Positions 1-13,200 of a stretch of 64,000 bases of DNA are shown here, piece after piece. Below the pieces are notes generated by a model. It searched no databases, had not been told where the DNA came from, and saw only the letters and a list, made by a program, of their open reading frames with translations. The position numbers and the translations under genes are program-made. Source of the DNA: Marisa cornuarietis. Lineage: Eukaryota; Mollusca; Gastropoda; Architaenioglossa; Ampullariidae. The stretch spans positions 80,803-144,802 of the forward strand of contig SMMW01000084.1 of NCBI GenBank assembly GCA_004794655.1, written 5' to 3'. The first letter of the stretch is position 1. Each line of letters opens with the position of its first letter.

Positions 1-3000
1 TCACAGTCAGCTCACCATTACATCAGGTCCTACTACTGTACCTCACCGTCAGCTCACCACTACATCAGGTCCTACTACTGTACCTCACAGTCAGCTCACC
101 ACTACATCATGTCCTACTATTGTACCTCACAGTCAGCTCACCACTACATCATGTCCTACTATTGTACCTCACAGTCAGCTCACCACTACATCATGTCCTA
201 CTATTGTACCTCACAGTCAGCTCACCACTACATCAGGTCCTACTACTGTACCTCACAGTCAGCTCACCACTACATCAGGTCCTACTACTGTAACTCACAG
301 TCAGCTCACCACTACATCGTGTCCTACTATTGTACCTCACAGTCAGCTCACCATTACATCGTGTCCTACTATTGTACCTCACAGTCAGCTCACCATTACA
401 TCATGTACTGTTATTGTACCTCACAGTCAGCTCACCATTACATCATGTCCTATTATTGTACCTCACAGTCAGCTCACCACCTTATCATGTCCTACTACTG
501 TACCTCACAGTCAGCTCACCATGACATCGTGTCCTACTACTGTACCTCACAGTCAGCTCACCACTACATCATGTCCTACTATTGTACCTCACTGTCAGCT
601 CACCACTACATCATGTCCTACTATTGTACCTCACAGTCAGCTCACCACTACGTCGTGTCCTACTATTGTACCTCACAGTCAGCTCACCATTACATCGTGT
701 CCTACTACTGTACCTCACAGTCAGCTCACCACTACATCATGTCCTATTATTGTACCTCACAGTCAGCTCACCACTACATCAGGTCCTACTATTGTACCTC
801 ACAGTCAGCTCACCACTACATCAGGTCATACTACTGTACCTCACAGTCAGCTCACCACTACATCATGTCCTACTATTGTACCTCACAGTCAGCTCACCAC
901 TACATCGTGTCCTACTATTGTACCTCACAGTCAGCTCACCATTACATCGTGTCCTACTATTGTACCTCACAGTCAGCTCACCATTACATCATGTACTGTT
1001 ATTGTACCTCACAGTCAGCGCACCACCTTATCATGTCCTGCTACTGTACCTCACAGTCAGCTCACCATTACATCGTGTCCTACTACTGTACCTCACAGTC
1101 AGCTCACCACTACATCATGTCCTACTATTGTACCTCACTGTCAGCTCACCACCTTATCATGTCCTACTATTGTACCTCACAGTCAGCTCACCACTACATC
1201 ATGTCCTACTATTGTACCTCACAGTCAGCTCACCACTACATCGTGTCCTACTATTGTACCTCACAGTCAGCTCACCATTACATCGTGTCCTACTACTGTA
1301 CCTCACAGTCAGCTCACCACTACATCATGTCCTATTATTGTACCTCACAGTCAGCTCACCACTACATCAGGTCCTACTATTGTACCTCACAGTCAGCTCA
1401 CCACTTCATCAGGTCATACTACTGTACCTCACAGTCAGCTTACCACTACATCATGTCCTACTATTGTACCTCACAGTCAGCTCACCACTACATCGTGTCC
1501 TACTACTGTACCTCACAGTCAGCTCACCACTACATCGTGTCCTACTATTGTACCTCACAGTCAGCTCACCATTACATCAGGTCCTACTATTGTACCTCAC
1601 AGTCAGCTCACCACTACATCATGTCCTACTATTGTACCTCCATCAGGTCATACTACTGTACCTCACAGTCAGCTCACCACTACATCATGTCCTACTATTG
1701 TACCTCACAGTCAGCTCACCACTACATCGTGTCCTACTATTGTACCTCACAGTCAGCTCACCATTACATCGTGTCCTACTATTGTACCTCACAGTCAGCT
1801 CACCATTACATCATGTACTGTTATTGTACCTCACAGTCAGCTCACCATTACATCATGTCCTATTATTGTACCTCACAGTCAGCTCACCACCTTATCATGT
1901 CCTACTACTGTACCTCACAGTCAGCTCACCATTACATCGTGTCCTACTACTGTACCTCACAGTCAGCTCACCACTACATCATGTCCTACTATTGTACCTC
2001 ACAGTCAGCTCACCACTACATCGTGTCCTACTATTGTACCTCACAGTCAGCTCACCATTACATCGTGTCCTACTATTGTACCTCAGTCAGTCAGCTCACC
2101 ACTACATCATCATGTCCTATTATTGTACCTCACAGTCAGCTCACCACTACATCAGTCCTACTACTGTACCTCACAGTCAGCTCACCACTACATCAGTCAT
2201 ACTACTGTACCTCACAGTCAGCTCACCACTACATCATGTCCTACTATTGTACCTCACAGTCAGTCAGCCTCACTCACTCATCGTGTCCTACTGCTGTACC
2301 TCACAGTCAGCTCACCACTACATCGTGTCCTACTATTGTACCTCACAGTCAGCTCACCATTACATCGTGTCCTACTACTGTACCTCACAGTCAGCTCACC
2401 ACTACATCATGTCCTATTATTGTACCTCACAGTCAGCTCACCACTACATCAGGTCCTACTACTGTACCTCACAGTCAGCTCACCACTACATCAGGTCCTA
2501 CTACTGTACCTCACAGTCAGCTCACCACTACATCATGTCCTACTATTGTACCTCACAGTCAGCTCACCACTACATCGTGTCCTACTGCTGTACCGCACAG
2601 TCAGCTCACCACTACATCGTGTCCTACTATTGTACCTCACAGTCAGCTCACCATTACATCGTGTCCTACTATTGTACCTCACAGTCAGCTCACCATTACA
2701 TCATATACTGTTATTGTACCTCACAGTCAGCTCCCCATTACATCATGTCCTATTATTGTACCTCACAGTCAGCTCACCACCTTATCATGTCCTACTACTG
2801 TACCTCACAGTCAGCTCACCACTACATCAGGTCCTACTACTGTACCTCACAGTCAGCTCACCACTACATCATGTCCTACTATTGTACCTCACAGTCAGCT
2901 CACCACTACATCATGTCCTACTATTGTACCTCACAGTCAGCTCACCACTACATCATGTCCTACTATTGTACCTCACAGTCAGCTCACCACTACATCAGGT

Positions 3001-3530
3001 CCTACTACTGTAACTCACAGTCAGCTCACCACTACATCAGGTCCTACTACTGTACCTCACAGTCAGCTCACCACTACATCAGGTCCTACTACTGTACCTC
3101 ACAGTCAGCTCACCACTACATCAGGTCCTACTATTGTACCTCACAGTCAGCTCACCACTACATCATGTCCTACTATTGTACCTCACAGTCAGCTCACCAC
3201 TACATCATGTCCTACTACTGTACCTCACAGTCAGCTTACAACTACATCATGTCCTACTATTGTACCTCACAGTCAGCTCACCACTACATCAGGTCCTACT
3301 ATTGTACCTCACAGTCAGCTCACCACTACATCATGTCCTACTATTGTACCTCACAGTCAGCTCACCACTACATCATGTCCTACTATTGTACCTCACAGTC
3401 AGCTCACCACTACATCATGTCCTACTACTGTACCTCACAGTCAGCTTACCACTACATCATGTCCTACTATTGTACCTCACAGTCAGCTCACCACTACATC
3501 AGGTCCTACTATTGTACCTCACAGTCAGCA
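1..3530. repeat. 42-bp minisatellite, about 84 copies, truncated at the window edge
   Basis: A 42-bp unit (core GTACCTCACAGTCAGCTCAC) repeats head to tail from base 1 to about 3530. Units differ at a few fixed sites: ACTACATC/ATTACATC, CATGTCC/CGTGTCC/CAGGTCC and TACTATTG/TACTACTG. A rare variant, ATGTACTGTTATTG, recurs at 403, 991, 1813 and (as ATATACTG) about 2704. The first spacing is 588 bp, exactly 14 units, which indicates higher-order repeats. One unit near 1640 has lost 18 bp. Units at 2083-2290 carry several small insertions and deletions. Because 42 is divisible by three and no unit has a forward stop, all three plus frames stay open for up to 1161 codons. Frame-changing indels at 2083-2290 do not break them. 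I read this as noncoding satellite DNA, not a repeat protein. Confidence 0.95.
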
Positions 3531-5930
3531 CTATCCTCACTGTTGTTGTAGATGTTGTTCACCTCGGGACTGTCCATACGCGGCCTGTTGCTAGTGTCTG
3601 CAATGATTGTGTCGGTCCGCCGTTAAATGTCGTCTGCCTCTCCCCCCCTCCCCGCCAGTGGCGTCAATCTCGACGTTATCTGACGTCAGTGCAACGTAGA
3701 CGCGCCGTCAGTCGATAAGACCACCACCAGCATCTCACTGCAGCCACCAGTGGCGGGGTTACCGGGTCCTGAGGTCGGTGTGCTGGCCACAAAGAAAACT
3801 AAAGTATAGAAAACACTTGTGACTTGATTCCCGTTGTTTTACACGTGTAAAGACGTCAGCACCACCAGCAGCCATCACTTCCTCCGCCATCGCCTCCTCG
3901 TGTTTGTAAATACAATATGGCGCATGAAAGGCTTGTAGACGGAGCAGACGGGGATTTGGAGGGAAAGTCACGTGCCGGGACGCGGGCTCAGTTCTTTTGA
4001 TGTGAAATTAACGACATGATGTACCCGGACAAGTGCGTGCAAGCAGACGCACACGCCGCATGAAGCATTTTCATTACAAACAAGATTTAACACTCGCTTT
4101 TCCACCCGCAAGACGATGAAAGTTGATTCCCTACCTGACTGCTGCCAGAGAGACAAATGTCGATGTGAAAGAGAGAAGAAGGGGTGAAGAGGAGGAAGAA
4201 GAAGAACAGCCAGGAAGGATTCGGAGAGGTTGTTGCTGTTGGTGGTGGTATTATCGGCGGTGGTGCTGGTGTGTGGTAAAGAATTATGACAACGATAATT
4301 ATTTAGATGCAGTATTACTCTGTTGTTGACACAAGAGAGTTTGTAGTGTAAGTAATTTTGTAATATGTTAAGAGATTTGTGATGTATTGTTAGTGTTTTC
4401 TAAATATCTGTATGAGGCAGCTTGTTTGCGAACCAAGCATATCCCCTTTATTTTCTTGTGTTAAGGGGAAATGGGGAATATATCATTGAAGGAAAAGTGT
4501 TCTAAACAGAATAAAAGCGACCCAAGAAGGAGAAGAGTGGCTCCAGGACGCATCACTCATCACCTCAAACCTCAAACACGGGCGAGAATCTCCCCCCCCC
4601 CGACTGCTTTGTGAGGAATCCACCTTTGCCCTCCTCGAGCAGCTGATGGTCGTGGAGCTGCCCACAAATAGTTTTACAGTCGCGATAATTCCAGAAGGTG
4701 GCTGCCATAGAGGGCAGCTTGCGATTCCCACAATTTGTTCCCCACCCCTTCTCACCGCCTCCACCCCCGCCAGATCACCATGCATCTCGAGATGCACGAA
4801 AAAAACAAAAAACCCGACTCGGGCCGGCAAGCTCGTGACATCTATCATCAGTCAACGACCCGGAGGACGAGACTTGTTTTTGTCGAGGGACAATCTTGTG
4901 CCTGCTGGTAACGTGCAGTCCATCTACAGTGGCAGTCGTAGTGTCCCTGGTGTGGGTCGGACAATGACCCATTTCATTTGGTCCGGAAATGGTTTGAGGC
5001 GGGCTGTGGCCTTGTTTCGACTTGATGTACTCCGCACGTACCCTCGGCGAGAACACGTCTGCTTCAGACAGATTCCGTCAGCGCGTGGCCGGCATTCTGG
5101 CCAAGACTGAGACAATTTCATTATCGCCTCTATAAGCAGCGCCGTCTGGAGGCTAACGTCTACAATGGAGGCCACTGCCAAGTGGCTATTGTTTGTCCAG
5201 AGTTTGTCCTGGAGATTCCTGCCCCGCACTTATACTACGACTTGACACTGCTAGCCGCTCCCTTGACGCCGTTAGCCGATGCTGCCCCTACCTGCAGTAA
5301 AGGTTAGTTTTGTTTTTTTATTCCTTGACGAGTTTCTTAAAAGGAAATCTTTAGTAACTACAGCCGCTACCCTACAAACACAACGAGTGAATAAAACTGA
5401 CTCCGTGTGAAAGATGAAGCACTGACCACGAGACTGTCTCGACGGTTTCTTGTGGGAGACCGAGCTACTGACCGTTGTAGTCGGTGCTTGATATGTAGAT
5501 GAATTCACCCGCACGCCCGAGTTTCAGCTTGTCGCCTCTCGACCTATGAATGACTGTATGCGGAATATTTCTGTACGTCACTTATGTAGTCATGACATTC
5601 CTTGCGATTCCACAATCACGTGGTTAGTGACCTTGATTTCCCAGCTGAAGAGCTTAGTGTTCGAAGCTCTCATGGGCCAGCTTTTTTATCTACCAGGATG
5701 TTAGTTGTTCACAGGTAGGTAGTAAGTGTCAACCTCTTACACTTCTCCTTTGGCCTTTACCTTTAACCTTCAGTACTGTGGGGCAGAGGTCTCCATCATG
5801 AAGGCCAGTAGTCTTCAACGGCAACGGCTAACCACTGGGTTAACAACACGTGGCTTTGGGTTCACGTTCCTACACATTAAAGTCCGCAATAGTAGGAGCA
5901 TGCAAACTGTACTTGTACATCATTGGCTTG
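3531..5930. other. Unassigned single-copy segment
   Basis: I recognise no gene here. It includes a purine-rich stretch at about 4168-4215 and a C-run near 4592. A plus-strand frame from roughly 5085 to 5303 stays open and ends at AAAGGTTAGT, which resembles a splice donor. Its product matches no family I know, a minus-strand frame overlaps it, and I do not call it a gene. Confidence 0.5.
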
Positions 5931-6885
5931 AGAGCGCGTCACTTGGTGGCTGACATAGCACGTCACTCGGTACTTGATATAGCACATCAGAGCACGTCAC
6001 TCGGTACTTGATATAGCATATCAGAGCACGTCACTCGGTACCTGATATAGCACATCATAGCACGTCACTCGGTACCTGATATAGCACATCATAGCACGTC
6101 ACTCAGTACCTGATATAGCACATCAGAGCACGTCACTCGGTACTTGATATAGCACATCAGAGCACGTCACTCAGTAGCTGATATAGCACATCAGAGCACG
6201 TCACTCAGTAGCTGATATAGCACATCAGAGCACGTCGCACGGTAGCTGATACAGCACATCAAAGCACGTCACTCGGTAGCTGATATACCACATCAAAGCA
6301 CGTCACTCGGTAGTTGATATCACATCAGAGCACGTCACTCAGTAGCTGAGACAGCACGTCAAAGCACGTCACTCTATAGCTGATACAGCACGTCAAAGCA
6401 CGTCACTCTATAGCTGATACAGCACATCAAAGCACGTCACTCAGTAGCTGATATAAGCACATCAAAGCACGGCACTCTATAGTTGATACAGCACGTCAAA
6501 GCACGTCACTCTATAGCTGATACAGCACGTCATAGCACGTCACTCTATAGCTGAAACAGCACGTCAAAGTACGTCACTCAGTAGCTGATACAGCACGTCA
6601 AAGCACGTCACTCAGTAACTGATATACCACATCAAAGCACGTCACTCAGTAGCTGATATACCACATCAAAGCACGCCACTCGGTAGCTAATACAGCACGT
6701 CAAATTACGTCACTCAGTAGCTGATACAGCACGTCAAAGTACGTCACTCTATAGCTGATACAGCACATCAAAGCACTTCACTCAGTAGGTGATATACCAC
6801 ATCAAAGCACGTCACTCGGTAGCTGATACAGACGTCAAAGCACGTTACTCGGGGGCTCACAAAGCACGTCACCCGTCGGTTGGTT
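5931..6885. repeat. 34-bp minisatellite, about 28 copies
   Basis: A diverged 34-bp unit (core AGCACGTCACTC then AGCTGATA and AGCACATCA) is repeated in tandem. Copies alternate between CGGTA, CAGTA and CTATA at one site, and between ATATAGCACATC and ATACAGCACGTC at another. The array degrades at both ends. It has no coding potential. Confidence 0.93.
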
Positions 6886-9800
6886 GGGCGCGTTACTGGA
6901 TGGTTGTCAGAATAGGTCACATGTTGGTTTATACAGCACGCCTCTCACTGGGAGAATTTGTCCCGATGCTGGCTGTGTCAAGAAGTGACGTTTGCACACA
7001 ACGTGCAGGCGATGGACGATGTAAAGTCTCTCTACGTGACATCACGGCTGTCCTCACCTGTACAGTCCCACTCAATCCATTTCTCTCTACATTAATTAAC
7101 GGTGTTGGGCTCTCCACCCATCTCTTCTTTCTTCTCCTAAACTCCACGTATTTCCCACATTGTGTGTCTTTGTCCTGATACCCCGATATGCGCCTGTATG
7201 CAGATAATCCACCCGGAAAACACGTCACTCGTGCGGAATAAGAGGTTTAGTGTCTTTGTCACACAACCACCTCCTAGCACGAGCGCCACACAGGCAGGAG
7301 AGGGGGTGGGTGCCAGTGTGTGTGTGGGTGCCAGTGTGTGTGTGTGTGAGAGAGAGAGAGAGAAGAGAGAGGAGATTTTATCGATTGCATTTTGCTATTA
7401 AACTCTAGGCTGAACACACGATTACCCTCGATATCTGACATCTTTTGTGGAGAAATTAAATTTGAAAAGAAAAATCGTTTGTGTTGACGGCGTGTGTGTG
7501 TGTGTGTGTGTGTGTCGTGTGTAATAACTGCTGACACCACATTTCTTTGTGGCCACCCACACGATATTTGAGTCGCCGCCAGTTGTTGTGGTCAGACAGT
7601 AAACATCTCATCTCTCTGTAACAAACAAACTCACCTTCATTGCGCGCACCATCTACATTTTAAGGATCAGTTTGCTTGCCAGTCACCTCATGGCAGGTCA
7701 AAGTCAAAGTTCATTGTCACGAGTGAGTCGAGACTCACCCTTCATCGTGACCACCTTAGTACAATATCAAGTCTTATTATGGCTGCCAAGTGCAACTTGA
7801 TTGCCCCCGTGTCATCGTGATTATCGACGAGTATTCAAACATCTCCATACACGGGGTGGTGGGGGGGGGGCAGGCAGCTGTGATGTCACATCCCACACCC
7901 GGTGTATCTCAGAAAAAATGACGAACCACGCGAGTGAGTTTCCACATTACGATGACGTCACAAAAACTCACTACAGCATCGAAAACTAACTTTCGAGTGT
8001 TTTTTTTAAATTAGCGAGTGGGGGGGGGCAAGAAAGGGTTGGGTGGGGGCGACATTGTTGTCACACTTCAGTTTTAACTCGTGCCTTCATACTGTCTGTG
8101 TGCTGCCTCTTCTTCTCCTTCATTGTTATCATTATCATCATCGTCGTACCCTAGTACTGTTCCTATGATGTAGACTTGTCGGTCTGTGTTATTATCCACA
8201 TCACTGACAGACTGAGGCGACTTCTCTTATAAACCGTTTATTTACCTCACGGACAAACTTTCACGTGAAGGCTCAATATGTCAATACTTGCTCAGAAAAT
8301 ACAATGTTGTTGTTATTCTGTTCACATGTATTATTTATTACTCGTGTACTTTGTTTAATTTCTAGTCACACACTTTATTTATGACTACACACTTGTAGAT
8401 TGTCTTGGGTATGACTGGGTAAGAATGAAGCATCATGTATACAATGTCTCCTCACGTGTACATGCTCCCTGGCCAGGAGGATAATGATTATTATAATGAT
8501 AATACTGATTATTATGATTACACAACAGACCACAGCACACAGAGTCCTACATCTACACCTACACCTACAGCACACACATCCATTCATTTGTTGTATAACT
8601 AAACACATCTACACACCGAGTGATGCAGCTACATGTCTGGCTCACACAGCTGGGACATAGAGGCACAGGTCTGTCAAATGTCAAAATAAGTTATTAACCC
8701 GTTATCAGACAGATGTAATATCAGAAATATTGAACTCAGACTTGTACGGGTGGACATATAGATGAGTACACGCGCTATGTCGCTGTGACAAAGAGATGAA
8801 CAGAAGAACTCAATGTGTGGAGGATACACTGCAAGTCATCTGCCAGCACCCAGCGGAATTCTCCTTCATCTGCTTGACACATCTACGCACCTCATCACAC
8901 GGCTTCTCTCGGCTTAGCGCTTGGTGCCGGGTACAGACGCCATCAACTCGGGTACATGTCAAGTCAGCAGCAGTCGCAGGTCAAATTGATGAGCGAATTT
9001 CCTGCCGGCCCATCCGCCAGCCTTTCAGGAGGCGAGAAGTGCGAGAAGAGATGAGGTTATTGTGTGGGATGCTGGTGTTACTACACGATACCCATCTCCT
9101 CCCCTCCCCTCCCCTCCCAGCTCTCCGCCCCTCATCTGATGGAGGCTGATTGCACGAGGGCCATGGCTGCTGCCGTAGCGCTGGTTCCATTCTTAAGATT
9201 TCTGGGACTGTAATGACAGACACGCCCCTGTGCACAAGCCAGGCAAACAAGCGACGAGAGCGAGAGATGAACCCACAAGGAAATTGGGGGAAGATGGGTT
9301 GAGCCGGAGGGTGAATGAGAGAAAGAGGTGCAGGTCAAGAACATGTAACACAACCTCGTGACGTCTCCAGTATGAAGATGAAGGAAACGTCACCGGCCCG
9401 GTAACACCTGCTCGTCACGTGACTCTAGTACGAGGGTGAGACCAGCTCTCAAGTGTGTTCAGGGGACTGTCACATGACCCCTCCCCCCCCCCGTGCACCT
9501 TAGCTACGGTTTTAAGGTTGAAAATACGAGTGGCATCCCAGTGTGCACCGCGGCTACAGGGTAGAGGGGTATAAGATACGACTCACACCCTAGTGAACAT
9601 TTCGGCAACAGGAGAATTGTGAAAGTACAACTAACATCTCTTAGTCTGCAACCTGCATCCTGTATAACGGTTAACTTATCTGTCCCGATCTTTCCTGTCT
9701 TTCCTGTCTTTCCTGACCCCTGTCTTTCCTGACCCCTGTCTTTCCTGTCTTTCCACACGCCATGACCTGCCTTCTCCTGATGACAGTGTCTGCACCTGGA

Positions 9801-9973
9801 GCCTGGTTGATGTCACACACTCACAACTCGGGTACTTTGTTCGTGACGAGAAGCTACAACACAGTTTCACAGCCCGATAGTCCAACCTTCGCAAACTTCA
9901 CGAAGTCAGCCACGTGTCTACTATGTCTACACTTCCCAGTATGTTTCTACTTCACGAAGTCATCACACACTTC

Positions 9974-10012
<39 letters not shown>

Positions 10013-10710
10013 ATGTGTGTGTGTGTGTGTGCACTGATCTCTAGCCTCACTAATAACGTCTGCGCGTTAGTCGGGGTTGAAATTCTTTGCCCGCCATTTC
10101 TTTGTTTCCAGCATCAAGATCGGGGCTACATTTCTTCCTCCTGATCTTCTTACTGGTGGAATATTTTTTTCTTCTTTTGTTCTGCCTCCATCTAGTCTCT
10201 CTCCCTCTCATTCTCTCTCTCTCACACACAAGAAGAGCGAATGCATGTTGAGAAGTTAGACTTAATACCCAACTGTTTCCACTCAACATCGCTCAGACGG
10301 AGTCGTTCACTGACGACCAGGCGCCTGTCTCAAGCCCTCCCACCCCCTTACCCTCCACCTATGTGGTTCCGCCGCTGTTTGAGGTCACGTGATCTGAAGG
10401 TGCGATGCTTGCCGTGTGTGCGTGTTGCTGCATGAGGTTGGCTGGTTACCCGCCGTCCGACAGCCTGCCCTGCCGCGCGTGACGCCCCCGGTGTCGTGTT
10501 TGGCGCAGCGGCAGATGGAAGAGACGTGTAGCAGTGAGCGGAGCTCAGCATCCACTGGCAGACACCCGCACGGGGGGCGGGCAACGTTCGCAACAAGCTT
10601 GTGGAGATCCACTCAGCCATGTGGAACTTTCTGACAGCCCTCGACCAACAGCATTGCGGTGCACTGAATGATGCTGACTGTGAGGTCGCACACCTGTCTT
10701 CTACCTGAGG
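6886..10710. other. Gene-free segment with scattered simple repeats
   Basis: I recognise no gene. It contains TG-rich and AG-rich tracts at about 7313-7375, a (GT)n tract at 7490-7515, poly-G runs at 7860-7870 and 8021-8030, a short TCTTTCCTG repeat at 9690-9755, and a (GT)n tract at 9979-10032. Short open frames are present on both strands but have no recognisable domains and often run through simple repeats. Confidence 0.6.
9979..10032. repeat. (GT)n microsatellite
   Basis: This is a run of GT dinucleotides with one GCATGT interruption. Confidence 0.97.
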
Positions 10711-11015
10711 CAGTGTCGAGAGTGTAGAGAGACAGAGAGACAGTGTCGAGAGTGTAGAGAGACAGTGTCGAGAGTGTAGAGAGAGAGAGAGACAGTGTCG
10801 AGAGTGTAGAGAGAGAGAGAGACAGTGTCGAGAGTGTAGAGAGACAGAGAGACAGTGTCGAGAGTGTAGAGAGACAGAGAGACAGTGTCGAGAGTTGAGA
10901 GAGAGAGACAGTGTCGAGAGTGTAGAGAGAGGGACAGTGTCGAGAGTGTAGAGAGAGAGACAGTGTCGAGAGTTGAGAGAGAGAGACAGTGTCGAGAGTG
11001 TAGAGAGAGAGACAG
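10711..11015. repeat. CAGTGTCGAGAG minisatellite, units of about 20-30 bp
   Basis: About eleven copies of CAGTGTCGAGAGTGTAGAGA are separated by variable (GA)n spacers, so the unit length varies by GA slippage. The minus strand reads as an open frame of Leu-Ser-Thr-Leu-Asp-Thr repeats. I treat that frame as an artefact of the repeat. Confidence 0.92.
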
Positions 11016-11685
11016 AAGTCAGCCAGCATTGTGTCTGCGAGTCTCCACGACTGTAAATAGTGGGGGGGGGCAGGTTGCTCACAGTCTGAAAGGAGGTGGG
11101 GTGAACCACGCACATTGTCACTTTCCTCCATGTGCGCGTGCACTGGGAGGTGTAATGCCCGCGCATCAGCCGCAGCCATTTTGCCAGTTCAAGGTGATCA
11201 GAGCGTGAAATCGCTTCACGTGCTGCTGACTCGCCCCCCCCCTTCCCTATGAATTCGCCCTCCGCCAGAACAAGACGGTCCCCACCCCAAGCCCGCTGGG
11301 TTCAGTGAAAGCTAACAGCGGTCTCCTCGCTTTACCCCCCCCCCCCACACGCACGAGGAAGATGTTTGGGATGAGCCTCCAGACCGTCGTCTCCACAGAG
11401 GAAAGCGCAGCGACAACCAGCCACATCCGGGCATCGCGCATGGGCAGGCATGCAGCACACAGATTTGTTGGACCACAGTGTAGTGGCCACGACTGTTGCT
11501 ACACCCTTGTTCACTTTCCACAGACAACATTGACGGCTGGCCCCTACACTTGGGGCTCACACAACATGAGGGGCTGGCCCCTAGACTTGGGGCTCAGAAA
11601 AAAAACAGCCCACCGCTTGAATTGAGACTCGGGCACATCATAAACTGCACGGACCACTTGAAGATCAAGGAGCTTTATTTGTCAC
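11016..11685. other. Gene-free segment with a short duplicated motif
   Basis: I see no gene. At about 11534-11600 a roughly 41-bp stretch around GGCTGGCCCCTA and CTTGGGGCTCA occurs twice in tandem. A CAAAATGGCTGCGGC sequence on the minus strand (about 11172-11186) resembles a YY1-type site or start context. The frame that follows runs into the CAGTGTCGAGAG repeat. Confidence 0.5.
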
Positions 11686-11812
11686 TTGTAGGACAGGCTC
11701 GGTACTTGGTAGAGCAGGCTCACACCTGCAAGCATCACTTGGTAGGACAGGCTCGGTACTTGGTAGAGCAGGCTCACACCTGCAAGCATCACTTGGTAGG
11801 ACAGGCTCGGGG
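11686..11812. repeat. 54-bp tandem repeat, about 2.3 copies
   Basis: GGACAGGCTCGG recurs at 11691, 11745 and 11799, and the intervening 54 bases are nearly identical. The sub-motif GTAGGACAGGCTC / GTAGAGCAGGCTC suggests the unit itself arose by an older duplication. Confidence 0.93.
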
Positions 11813-12659
11813 CAGTGGCTGGCAATGGGCCTGCTGTGAGGACAGGTCTGTGGGAGATGAGGCACAGACCGTAACTTGTAATTACACGAGGGCCTGATGA
11901 TGGTGACGTCGTCAATTTTCCCTTCCTCTGCCCTACACTCAGAGTGGCATGGCGCGATATACTGGGTGCTACCTGCTGGGTGTCTGCCTGCCGTGTGATG
12001 CTGTCCGTGCACTTGTGGAAGGAAGTTCGGCAATTTCTCATCTGATGTAATTTTTGGTTGTCTGCTTGTTATCCAAGAAAAAAAGTTCGCCCCATGACGT
12101 TTTTTCAGGTCTTTGGGACAGAGGTGGAATGGGAGAAGCGCACTTCGCCACACGGATATCGAACCAACGTACATCCGGATTACAATGCCATTGCTTCAAC
12201 CACTCGGCTCTCCGCTTTCACTTGCTATCCATGCGCACGCATATACCAACACACGCACACCCATATGCAAGCACACATGCACGCCGACGTGAAGACACGC
12301 GCACGCACGGACAGCAGGCAGGTCGCCGCTGATACAGCCCCGAGTCTGTTAATTGCTGGCCGCCGGCTTTTGTCCGCCGTCCGGCAAACTGTCTTCTTCA
12401 CAAGGACACCACTTGCAGCTTCTTCAACAGAATGAAGCGAGCGAGCAAGCGAAAGAGAGAGAAGTGAGAGAGAGGGAGAGATAGGGAGAGAGAGGGAGAG
12501 AGGCAAGCTCTATTCATTGTTTCATTCATTCATTGTTCACGTTTCCGGCGCAGAGGCTTAGTCGCCCCTCAGACAGGCTCCTCGTGCTTCCATGGACTCG
12601 GTGATGACATCCGAGCTGATGTAATTGACATTGACGAGCGTCTGGGGGGAGAATAAAGT
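11813..12659. other. Gene-free segment
   Basis: I recognise no gene. A GA-rich tract lies at about 12434-12503, followed by a short CATT repeat near 12520-12535. Confidence 0.5.
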
Positions 12660-13200
12660 CTGGTGCCATACTGGTACTGGGGGCTACTCACTGGAGGGGA
12701 GAGAAGCACTGGTAGCATGGTAGTACTGGGGGCTACTCACTGGAGGGGAGAGAATAAACACTGGTAGCATGGTAGTACTGGGGGCTACTCACTGGAGGGG
12801 AGAGAATAAACACTGGTAGCATTGTAGTACTGGGGGCTACTCACTGGAGGGGAGAAAAGCACTGGTAGCATGGTAGTACTGGGGCTACTCACTGGAGGGG
12901 AGAGAAGCACTGGTAGCATGGTAGTACTGGGGGCTACTCACTGGAGGGGAGAGAAACACTGGTAGCATGGTAGTACTGGGGGCTCCTCACTGGACGGGAG
13001 AGAAGCACTGGTACTATGCTAGTACTTGGAGCTACTCACTGGAGGGAAGAGAAGCACTGGTAGCATGGTAGTACTGGGGGCTACTCACTGGAGGGAAGAG
13101 AAGCACTGGTAGTATGCTAGTACTTGGAGCTACTCACTGGAGGGGAGAGAAGCACTGGTAGTATGCTAGTACTGGGGCTACTCACTGGAGAGGAGTGAGT
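12660..13200. repeat. ~49-bp minisatellite, 11 copies
   Basis: Units of 48-52 bp carry GGTAGTACTGGGGGCTACTC followed by ACTGGAGGGGAGAGAA. Length differences come from GAAGC versus GAATAAAC at the junction. One variant (TGCTAGTACTTGGAGC) appears at about 13015 and 13108. Confidence 0.93.

Noticed and set aside
1..3530. CRISPR-like repeat-spacer array
   Set aside because: There are no unique spacers; the whole 42-bp unit is repeated. The surrounding DNA is eukaryotic.
109..3594. Long open frame (1161 codons) of 14-residue repeats, possibly a secreted Cys/His repeat protein
   Set aside because: All three plus frames are open because the 42-bp unit lacks stops. Indels switch frames without effect, no signal peptide or unique N-terminus is seen, and the array runs off the window.
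5085..5310. Plus-strand open segment ending at AAAGGTTAGT
   Set aside because: The donor-like end is attractive, but there is no recognisable domain and no clear acceptor, and an opposite-strand frame overlaps. Kept only as a note.
10613..11179. Minus-strand frame starting MAAADARAL in a CAAAATGGC context
   Set aside because: After about 65 residues it becomes a Leu-Ser-Thr-Leu-Asp-Thr repeat from the CAGTGTCGAGAG minisatellite, and two frames are open over the same repeat.
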